From the NCBI GenBank assembly GCA_036524155.1, contig DATDCV010000133.1:1-12253 (forward strand): a stretch of 12,253 nt of DNA. The letters run 5' to 3'. The stretch is from DATDCV01 sp036524155 (lineage in GTDB: Bacteria > Verrucomicrobiota > Verrucomicrobiia > Limisphaerales > UBA8199). The position numbers and the translations under genes are program-made. The notes under the pieces are model-generated. The model saw only the letters and a list, made by a program, of their open reading frames with translations. It was not told where the DNA came from and ran no database searches. Within the stretch, counting starts at the first letter, position 1. The number at the start of each line of letters is the position of its first letter. This document shows positions 1-6,527 of the stretch, in pieces.

Positions 1-219
1 AGTGGGGCCCGCGCTGTTAGAGGAATATCGAAGAAACAATCCGGCCCAAACCGGTCCAGCCGCGGTGCTGAGGCGGTCAACATCGAAAAAGCTACCGCTC
101 AATTCCTAGTGACATTGGACTGAAGTCCGCGCGCCGACCGCCAGGTTCGTGGTCCTAATGCGTGCGCCGGAGCGGAGGGAGGCTCCTCGTGAGCAACCCT
201 CGATTCGCGAGAGGCGGAG
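1..219. other. Left-edge non-coding stretch, no supported gene
   Basis: Two plus-strand frames are open from the left edge, one to a TAG at 107-109 and one to a TGA at 121-123. They give tails of 35 and 40 residues. Either could be the end of a gene outside the window, but neither has a recognisable motif or a convincing codon bias, so I call neither. The rest, 124 to 219, lies downstream of the minus-strand ald gene and holds a nested hairpin listed separately. Confidence 0.4.
175..201 (-). terminator. Nested hairpin downstream of ald, possible terminator
   Basis: An outer stem GAGGG/CCCTC (175-179 with 197-201) encloses an inner stem GCTC/GAGC (182-185 with 191-194), separated by two-base internal loops. 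It lies about 20 bases past the ald stop codon on the minus strand, where a terminator for the gene run would be expected. There is no T-tract after it in the minus direction, so a classical intrinsic terminator is doubtful. An overlapping CTCG/CGAG stem (199-202 with 208-211) would compete with it. Confidence 0.25.
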
Positions 220-1320
220 CTAGAAAACCGGGGCCGAGCAGGTGATCCCGTGCGCGCCGGCCACCGCCTTGTGAGTAAGTTTGCCGCCCATGACGTTGAT
301 GCCGCCGAGCAGAGCTGGCTGCAGCCGGCAGGCTTCTTCGAGCCCCGAATCGGCGAGCAACTCAATAAAGCGGTAGGTGACATTGGCCAGGGCTTGCGTG
401 GCGGTGCGCGCGTAGGCGCCGGGCATGTTTGCGACACAGTAATGGGTCACCCCCTCCTCGACGTAAACCGGGTCGTGGTGGGTCGTGGGGTGGGAGGTCT
501 CGGCGCACCCTCCCTGGTCAATCGCAATGTCCACCAGCACGCTGCCGGGCCTCATCCGCCGCAGCATGTCCCGGTCGATTAACTTCGGCGCTCGGGCGCC
601 GGGAACCAGCACCGCTCCGATCAGCAAGTCCACCGAGGGCAGCAGCTCCATCAAATGCGCCTCGTTCGAATACAGCGTGTGGGCAGTATGCAGAGTAATG
701 TCCAAGAATCGCATGCGCTCGAGGTCCACCTCGAGGATGGTGACGTCGGCCCCAAGCCCCTGCGCCATCCGGGCCGCATTGATGCCGGAAGTGCCCCCAC
801 CGAGCACGACCACTTTGCCCGGGAGCACGCCCGGAACACCACCCAGCAACACCCCGCTGCCGCCATTGTGTTTCGCCAGAAAATAGCCGCCAACAAGGAT
901 CGACATGCGGCCGGCGATCTCGCTCATCGGCTCGAGCAGCGGCAGCCGGCGATTGACCTCAATGGTCTCGTAGGCCAGGCCGGTTACCGCGGACTTCATC
1001 AGCGTTTCCGTCAAGTGGCGGTCGGCTGCCAGGTGCAAGTATGTGAACAGGATCTGCCCGGGGCGGAGCAGCGGGTATTCGGCTGGCAAGGGTTCCTTCA
1101 CTTTGACCACCAGCTCCGCTTTGTGAAACACCGCCGCGTGGTCACTCAGTAGCGTTGCTCCGGCTCGCGCGTAGTCCGAGTCGGGATACCCGGCACCCGC
1201 GCCGGCTTGGTGTTCGACCAGCACCTGGTGGCCGCGCTGGACCAACTGGTAGGCCGCCGAGGGCAGCAAGGCGACACGGTATTCCTGCTCTTTGATTTCC
1301 TTGGGTACGCCGATTATCAT
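220..1320 (-). CDS. ald: Alanine dehydrogenase
   Basis: Predicted NAD-dependent L-alanine dehydrogenase (EC 1.4.1.1), a cytosolic enzyme that reversibly converts L-alanine to pyruvate and ammonia with NADH formation. It has 366 residues, close to the usual length of about 370. The N-terminal signature MIIGVPKEIKEQEYRVALLP carries substrate-binding Arg15. Catalytic-type residues Lys75 (in VKVKEP) and His96 (in TYLHLAAD) sit at the family positions. The Rossmann nucleotide-binding loop GGGTSG is at 174-179, followed by an acidic residue near 199 that suits NAD. The active-site Asp is in DIAIDQGG (about 268), and the NMPGA motif is at 298-302. The protein is complete and looks functional. No Shine-Dalgarno sequence precedes the ATG. 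It is the last gene of the minus-strand run, 41 bases after the BrkB-family gene, so it may depend partly on upstream transcription. Family assignment is near certain, physiological direction is not. Confidence 0.96.
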   Translation of the reverse strand: MIIGVPKEIKEQEYRVALLPSAAYQLVQRGHQVLVEHQAGAGAGYPDSDYARAGATLLSDHAAVFHKAELVVKVKEPLPAEYPLLRPGQILFTYLHLAADRHLTETLMKSAVTGLAYETIEVNRRLPLLEPMSEIAGRMSILVGGYFLAKHNGGSGVLLGGVPGVLPGKVVVLGGGTSGINAARMAQGLGADVTILEVDLERMRFLDITLHTAHTLYSNEAHLMELLPSVDLLIGAVLVPGARAPKLIDRDMLRRMRPGSVLVDIAIDQGGCAETSHPTTHHDPVYVEEGVTHYCVANMPGAYARTATQALANVTYRFIELLADSGLEEACRLQPALLGGINVMGGKLTHKAVAGAHGITCSAPVF

Positions 1321-1361
1321 GGGGGTAATGGAGTGGTGGATTGATGGGCCGATGGGAAAAC

Positions 1362-2921
1362 CTAAGAAGCCTGGGTGAGAGCTTTGGGTTGCGGTTGCTG
1401 GAGTTTTGCCTGGGCCCGGTTGACCAACGCCAGCATGCTGACCGAAGCCGCCGCCTGGCGCTCGGCTTCCTGAATGCGCTGAAATTCCCCGTACACCTCC
1501 AGCCGAGTCGGCTCATCACGGGTCGCCAATTCTTGGCCGTGCGCCGCGCGCAGGGCCTCGAGGATGTCGTGGCATGTGATGCGTTCGATGGGGCGAGCCG
1601 GCATGTAAGCGACATCGGTGCCCGCGGTCTCGACCACCAGGCGAGCGCTGGCGAGAGTCTGCGTGATTTGCTGGACGAGCCGGGTGGGCACTCCCAATTC
1701 CTCCGCGATATCCGCCACGCTGCACGGTGGCTCGCCCTGAACAAACCGCTGGCCGATCATCGTCATCAGCCGCAACGCGATGAACTCGCGTCCCCTCTGG
1801 TTGATGTTCTCGACCTGCCGTTCCTCCGCATAAATCCCACGGTTTTGATATGCGTAAGCCACTTGCGCGCCGAACAGCACAATCAACCACGAAAGGTAAA
1901 GCCCAATCATCAGCACCGGCACCAACCCGAGACTGCCATAAATTTTACTGTTCGAGACCACGCGCGAAACATAAAGCACGCTGATCATGTTGTTGGCGTC
2001 AAATAACATGCCCGCCACCAGACCCCCGACCAGCGCCGCGCCCCAATGCACCTTGGTGTTCGGCATCAGCATGTAAAACGCCGCGAAAGTGGCGCACAGC
2101 AGCACCGCCGGCAGCATCAGAAACCCGAAGTGCACCAGCCACGTGCCCACGAACGGCAGCGTCGCAACCAATTTCTGCGTCGCCTGTAAATGTGGGCCGG
2201 TAGCCAGTCCCAGCGCCACGACCAAAAGGATCGGCGCCAGGGTCAGAACTCCCCAGTAAAGCACGATCCGCATGAACCAGCTTCGCCCTCGGGCTACCCC
2301 CCAAATGTCATTGAACGTCGCTTCGATGCGGCTCAGCAAAGAGATCGCTGCGAAGATCAACACCACGCTGCCAGTGACACCCAGCGCTCCGCTCCGGGTG
2401 TTCTGAATGAACTCGTTGATTTTTTGCGCGACGGCTTTTCGCGCGGCCAGAGACCGCTGATCCTCGGACGCGGAGAGTTGTGGCGTGATGCCCGGTGCTT
2501 CTGCCGCGGCGGTCCGATTGGTTTCCTCGGCTCCGGCGGCCGTAACCGAGCGCGGCGCACTTTCTTCCCCAAGGACCGGCTGGGCCGGAGCATTCGTCCC
2601 CAGCGTCGCCGGCGGCGTGAGGCTCGCGACCATTTTGCCGATGAACTCGTTGATTCGGTCCTCCCCCTGCGTCTTGAGCACGCTGCTGGTGATGCTCATT
2701 ACCACTGCCAGCATCGGGATGAGTGCCAGCAGGCTGGCATAAGCCAAAGCCGAAGCACGCACAGGGCAGCGATTCCGGTTGAAGCTAGCCCACACCAGCA
2801 CCCAGAAGTGCACAAACCGGCGCCAGCGCGAGACATGGTCCTGTACCCTCGGCCCCCGCTCATCCAGCAAGGCTCGAAACTGTTCTCGCCATTGCTGGAA
2901 CCTGGAAATCCGTTTCGGCAT
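1362..2921 (-). CDS. YihY/BrkB-family inner-membrane protein with C-terminal winged-helix-like region
   Basis: Membrane protein of the YihY/virulence factor BrkB family (once mis-assigned as ribonuclease BN). The biochemical role of the family is not settled. From the ATG at 2921 it has 519 residues. An in-frame TTG at 2942 would add seven, but neither start has a Shine-Dalgarno sequence. Family hallmarks are the first membrane segment near 56-80 (ASALAYASLLALIPMLAVV), the IEATFNDIWGVARGRSW block at 199-215, and KIYGSLGLVPVLMIGLYLSW at 326-345, with further hydrophobic segments at about 180-197, 218-242, 258-288 and 293-312. Residues 375-450 look like a winged-helix fold (SVADIAEELGVPTRLVQQIT), as in longer family members. 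A loop at about 103-160, rich in Ala, Pro, Glu and Thr, lies between the first and second membrane segments. Neighbours are the hydrolase (upstream, 65-base gap) and ald (downstream). Confidence 0.9.
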   Translation of the reverse strand: MPKRISRFQQWREQFRALLDERGPRVQDHVSRWRRFVHFWVLVWASFNRNRCPVRASALAYASLLALIPMLAVVMSITSSVLKTQGEDRINEFIGKMVASLTPPATLGTNAPAQPVLGEESAPRSVTAAGAEETNRTAAAEAPGITPQLSASEDQRSLAARKAVAQKINEFIQNTRSGALGVTGSVVLIFAAISLLSRIEATFNDIWGVARGRSWFMRIVLYWGVLTLAPILLVVALGLATGPHLQATQKLVATLPFVGTWLVHFGFLMLPAVLLCATFAAFYMLMPNTKVHWGAALVGGLVAGMLFDANNMISVLYVSRVVSNSKIYGSLGLVPVLMIGLYLSWLIVLFGAQVAYAYQNRGIYAEERQVENINQRGREFIALRLMTMIGQRFVQGEPPCSVADIAEELGVPTRLVQQITQTLASARLVVETAGTDVAYMPARPIERITCHDILEALRAAHGQELATRDEPTRLEVYGEFQRIQEAERQAAASVSMLALVNRAQAKLQQPQPKALTQAS

Positions 2922-2986
2922 CGTGACAACGCACGCTAACAAACCCGAGGATCAAGTCAATGGCAGCAACGCGGCACGAGACGAAC

Positions 2987-3907
2987 TCAGCTTGGGGCGC
3001 GCAGATAACGATCAAACCAGGCGCCGAAACGGCGCAGGTCCCAAATCATGCTATACCACCCATGCTTGCCGCCGTGGTGGACGACCACTTTGATCTGGCA
3101 GCCGAGCTTTTGCCCTTCGGCCTGGAATCGTTGGGACTGGTCGAGCGGCACCAGGGTGTCAGCATCGCCGTGGTAGATGAGCGTGGGCGGCAGATTAGAA
3201 TTTAGGAAATAGATCGGCGACATGTCGCGGCCAATTCGGGTCTTCCAGGCTACCAGGTTGGTACTATCCGGCCCAAAGGCCTTGATAAAGCTTTTCGGCG
3301 GCCCACCGTCGCCTGTGTTCTCGGTGGATCGGCCGAGATTAAGCAGATCGGTCACCGGATAGAAAATGGCAACCGTCTGCACGGCGCTGCTCTCCTGGTC
3401 CACGGGATCGGTGGCATTGGCCGGCCCGGGCCCGCCCCGCGTCGCCAGCATAAGGCTCAAATGACCGCCGGCACTGCCGCCGGTGACGCCCAGGCGTTGG
3501 GAGCTCACTCCGTATTCCTTCGCGTGATACCGGATGTAACGCACCGCCCGATTTACATCCTCGACGATTTCCATAACCGTCGCCTCTGGCTGGGACACGT
3601 GGTAGACCGCAAAAATTGTATAACCACGGCGCAGCAAGGGCGCGGCGATCCAGGGCTGGAAGGAGCCTGCGCTGCCCGACTTCCACCCGCCGCTGACCAT
3701 TAGCGCCACTCCGAACCCATTGGGCCGGGCGGGGCGCAAGACGTCCAGCGCCAGCTTCCGCCCGTGGCGCTCGCCATACACGACACCGTCGGTCCGCTGC
3801 ACCCGCGGGTGCAGATAAAGCCATGCCCAGCCAATTGCCAGGCCTGCGGCGATCAGGAGCGCCGCAAAGCTCGCCAGCACGCGCCAAACTAGACGGGGAA
3901 TCTTCAT
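2987..3907 (-). CDS. Membrane-anchored alpha/beta hydrolase (esterase/lipase type)
   Basis: Alpha/beta-fold hydrolase of the HSL / BD-FAE-like esterase type, 306 residues from the ATG at 3907. An in-frame TTG at 3946 would add 13 residues that do not look like part of the protein. Residues 8-30 form a hydrophobic stretch after MKIPR, read as a signal-anchor or uncleaved signal, so the catalytic domain probably faces the periplasm. The oxyanion region is VSGGWKSG (71-78), replacing the usual HGGGW with a Ser for the His. The nucleophile elbow GGSAGG gives Ser145. The acid is in HGDADTLVP (Asp250 likely), and the catalytic His is in KHGW (His282). The triad is complete, so activity on ester substrates is expected. 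The substrate cannot be told from sequence. It lies 149 bases after cstA and 65 before the BrkB-family gene on the same strand. Confidence 0.88.
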   Translation of the reverse strand: MKIPRLVWRVLASFAALLIAAGLAIGWAWLYLHPRVQRTDGVVYGERHGRKLALDVLRPARPNGFGVALMVSGGWKSGSAGSFQPWIAAPLLRRGYTIFAVYHVSQPEATVMEIVEDVNRAVRYIRYHAKEYGVSSQRLGVTGGSAGGHLSLMLATRGGPGPANATDPVDQESSAVQTVAIFYPVTDLLNLGRSTENTGDGGPPKSFIKAFGPDSTNLVAWKTRIGRDMSPIYFLNSNLPPTLIYHGDADTLVPLDQSQRFQAEGQKLGCQIKVVVHHGGKHGWYSMIWDLRRFGAWFDRYLRAPS

Positions 3908-4011
3908 ACCGGCAGAGTGGATACCAACAGACCGCGATCCGCACAAGTTTCAGCAGGCAGTCGTCGTGGATTAAATCGTTAAAGCCGGGAAGCGGGGAAG
4001 TGTTGGAGCGG

Positions 4012-4030
4012 AAAAGCGGCAGCAAGCTGC
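4012..4030 (-). terminator. Short hairpin plus T-run after cstA, weak terminator candidate
   Basis: On the minus strand, just past the cstA stop codon, GCAGC-TT-GCTGC can pair as a five-base-pair stem (4019-4030). It is followed by CGC and four Ts. The two-base loop and short T-run make this weak. It could at most reduce read-through from cstA into the hydrolase gene. Confidence 0.2.
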
Positions 4031-4056
4031 GCGCACTCCCACCCCCTGCCATGACA

Positions 4057-6435
4057 TTAGCAGCAACGGCGGATCCCATTGAAACGCTGCTCTGTCATTT
4101 CCACATACAGCACCTGCTGTTTGGCCGAGCCAGCCAGGTGCGCGTGGTCGCCCGCGGGACACTCAATGGCGGCGGCTTGCAGTCGCTCCAACTCGGCTTC
4201 CCCCGAGAGTTCCTTCGCGAGGGCGAATCCCAGCCCAATGGCGCCGGCCACGTGGAGCGACCGGCTCTGGGCCACGGCGTATTCAGGCAACCAGACAGGC
4301 GCGGTTTCATGGAGCACTGGCTTTTTCCGGCCGCCCCACAATAGAATCCATTCCCTCACGCTCAGCACCACGATCGCTGTCACCAACAGCAGAAAAGTGC
4401 CGGCCACGGTCGCGTCGAGCAGGTTGTTGAAGCGCAACACCCGATTGCTGCGCAGCGCTTTTTCCGCCGTCGCGAGCGCAACTGCGGATTGGCTGGCGAC
4501 TGCCTGCCGCAAAGTTTCCTCGAGAGCCGGTCGTTGCCGGGACAAGGCCCCGGCCTGCGCCAGGAACCCCACACGCGGATCCGGGTGCCAGATCTTCTGG
4601 ACCCCGGCAGTCATCGTGGCGGCCAGCAGCCAGACGAGCGGCACCAGCGTGACGAATATGACGGCGCGGCTCGAGACGGGACGCTGCCGTTCGGCGGACA
4701 CAACGTCGGGGCCTGCGGCGCTCGCGGTCTGGCGACGGAGGACCATTTTGAGGAGGATAGTAGTGGCCAGGCAAAGGGCGATGGCCGCCAACATCTGGTT
4801 GGCGATGCCGAACAAGGGCCAAAGGGAGTTAATTCCGCCGAGCGGGTCGCGCACCCCCTGGATCAGGAAATAACCCCACGCGCCAACCATCAACGCGCTG
4901 GCCACAATGTTAGCGCTGATACTGCCCGTCCGGCCCAGCGGGGTCCAAATCTGGCCCAGCAGGTCCTGCAACAGATAGCGGCCAACTCTCGTGCCCGCAT
5001 CGATCGTAGTCAGAATGAACAGCGCCTCGAACATGATCGCGAAGTGGTACCACAGGTCCAGCCAGCGGCCGCTGAAGGCCTTGGAGAATATGTGCGCCAT
5101 GCCGACGGCGAGCGTCGCCGCGCCGCCGGTTCGGCCGAACAAGGTTTTCTCTCCGATCTCGTCCGCCAGCTTCGTCATCTCGCCGACTGTGACTGGAAAT
5201 CCAAGTTCCGTCACTTTGGCGACCGTCGCCGCGCCGTCACCCTGCGCAGGGATGTTCATGCTGAGGTAAACGCCCGGTTCCAGCGTGCAGGCGGCGATGA
5301 GCGCCATAATCGCCACCAGCGACTCGAGGCACATCGCGCCGTAACCAATCGACCGCGCATAGCTCTCCCGCGTGATGAGCTTCGGGGTCGTGCCGCTGGC
5401 GATCAGCGTGTGAAAACCCGAGATGGCGCCGCAGGCAATGGTGATAAAGCAAAACGGAAAAATCTTTCCCGCAACGACCGGGCCCGAGCCATCCACGAAA
5501 CGACTGACCGCGGGCATTTGGAGGTCCGGCAGCACAACGAAGATACCCAGCGCCAAGGCAAAGATCGTGCCGAGCTTCATGAACGTGCTCAGGTAATCGC
5601 GCGGCGCCAGCAACAGCCAGACGGGGAGCACGCTCGCCGCCACCCCGTAGCCAATGATCGCCCATGCCAGCGTCATGCCCGGCAGGCTGAACATGTGAGC
5701 CAGTGCCGGCGTTTCGTGCACCACTTTTCCGCCCCACACCGCCAGCAGCAGGCCCGCGATACCAATCGCCGACGCCTCCAGCACTTTCCCTACTCGCAAA
5801 AAACGCAAATAACACCCCATGAACAGCGCGATCGGAACTGTCGCCCCCACCGTGAACACGCCCCACGGGCTCTCGGCCAAAGCTTTGACCACCACCAGCG
5901 CCAGCACCGCCAGCAGAATCACGATGATCGCAAGGATCGCCGCCAGCGCGATATAACCTGCGGGGGAATTGAGTTCCTCTTTCACCATTTGACCCAGTGA
6001 TTTGCCGTCGCGGCGCAGTGCACAAAACAGCACCACGAAATCCTGAACCGCTCCTCCCAGTGTCACACCAATCAGAATCCAAAGTGCGCCCGGCAAATAC
6101 CCGAACTGCGCCGCCAGCACCGGCCCGACCAAAGGTCCCGGCCCCGAGATCGCCGCGAAATGATGGCCGAAGACGATCCATCTATTGGTCCGGACATAGT
6201 CCTTACCGTCATCGTGCACCTCGCACGGCGTCGCGCGCTTGTCCTCCAGCAGCAATACGCGCGCAGCTATCCATTTCGAGTAGAAGCGATAACCGATCGC
6301 GTAGCTGCAGAGCGCCGCAACCAGGATGTAAGCGGAGTTCAACTGCTCGCCCCGCCGCAGCGCCAGAGCCACGTAGGTCCCAGCGCCCGCCACCGCCACC
6401 AGCAGCCATAGCAGATTGACCCCGAGCCTCTTCAT
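4057..6435 (-). CDS. cstA: Carbon starvation protein CstA-family transporter with Cys-Cys-terminated C-terminal extension
   Basis: Multi-pass inner-membrane transporter of the CstA family, whose characterised members take up pyruvate or peptides. It has 792 residues against about 700 for E. coli CstA. The hallmark block FGHHFAAISGPGPLVGPVLA begins at residue 89, and GAVQDFVVLF follows at 128-137. Many hydrophobic segments span roughly 5-560. A last membrane helix near 650-685 (TFLLLVTAIVVLSV) is followed by a tail from about 710 to 792. That tail contains a helical stretch (GFALAKELSGEAELERLQ) and ends FNGIRRCC directly before the stop codon. A terminal Arg-Cys-Cys is also typical of YbdD/YjiX (DUF466), small proteins encoded next to E. 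coli cstA/btsT and functionally tied to them. No separate ybdD gene follows here. The ATG start overlaps the stop of an apparent three-codon upstream ORF. It sits 92 bases downstream of nadE. Confidence 0.95.
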   Translation of the reverse strand: MKRLGVNLLWLLVAVAGAGTYVALALRRGEQLNSAYILVAALCSYAIGYRFYSKWIAARVLLLEDKRATPCEVHDDGKDYVRTNRWIVFGHHFAAISGPGPLVGPVLAAQFGYLPGALWILIGVTLGGAVQDFVVLFCALRRDGKSLGQMVKEELNSPAGYIALAAILAIIVILLAVLALVVVKALAESPWGVFTVGATVPIALFMGCYLRFLRVGKVLEASAIGIAGLLLAVWGGKVVHETPALAHMFSLPGMTLAWAIIGYGVAASVLPVWLLLAPRDYLSTFMKLGTIFALALGIFVVLPDLQMPAVSRFVDGSGPVVAGKIFPFCFITIACGAISGFHTLIASGTTPKLITRESYARSIGYGAMCLESLVAIMALIAACTLEPGVYLSMNIPAQGDGAATVAKVTELGFPVTVGEMTKLADEIGEKTLFGRTGGAATLAVGMAHIFSKAFSGRWLDLWYHFAIMFEALFILTTIDAGTRVGRYLLQDLLGQIWTPLGRTGSISANIVASALMVGAWGYFLIQGVRDPLGGINSLWPLFGIANQMLAAIALCLATTILLKMVLRRQTASAAGPDVVSAERQRPVSSRAVIFVTLVPLVWLLAATMTAGVQKIWHPDPRVGFLAQAGALSRQRPALEETLRQAVASQSAVALATAEKALRSNRVLRFNNLLDATVAGTFLLLVTAIVVLSVREWILLWGGRKKPVLHETAPVWLPEYAVAQSRSLHVAGAIGLGFALAKELSGEAELERLQAAAIECPAGDHAHLAGSAKQQVLYVEMTEQRFNGIRRCC

Positions 6436-6443
6436 TTCCGCAT
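6432..6443 (-). promoter_or_regulatory. Three-codon upstream ORF overlapping the cstA start
   Basis: On the minus strand, ATG CGG AAA TGA ends in a TGA that overlaps the cstA ATG (ATGA arrangement). A GGGAGG Shine-Dalgarno-like sequence (6453-6458) lies nine bases before this mini-ORF, a good distance. It is 17 bases before the cstA ATG, which is too far. The layout suggests translational coupling, but a chance arrangement is quite possible. Confidence 0.25.
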
Positions 6444-6466
6444 CCGCTCGAGCCTCCCGCTGCCGT

Positions 6467-6486
6467 GGCGCAAAAAAAACGGCGCC
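6467..6486 (-). terminator. GC stem with eight-T run between nadE and cstA, weak terminator candidate
   Basis: Read on the minus strand, GGCGCC is followed by G and eight Ts and then GCGCC, so a GGCGC/GCGCC stem could form with the T-run in its loop. The T-run follows a short GC-rich segment downstream of the nadE stop, as in a poor intrinsic terminator, but a conventional stem before the Ts is missing. It could partly uncouple nadE from cstA. Confidence 0.25.
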
Positions 6487-6527
6487 CGCCCTGTGTTGAA
6501 TCGATAGGTATTACCCACAGCGTTAAA

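Noticed and set aside
1..123. A plus-strand gene end at the left edge
   Set aside because: Two competing frames stay open for 35-40 codons without motifs or clear codon bias, so neither can be supported.
1341..2006. A plus-strand open frame opposite the BrkB-family gene
   Set aside because: Its composition is typical of an antisense shadow, and the minus strand holds the family signature.
4489..6000. A 503-codon open frame on the plus strand opposite cstA
   Set aside because: It lies wholly antisense to a well-identified gene, is rich in Arg, Gln and His, and has no recognisable motif. Such frames are expected opposite GC-rich genes.
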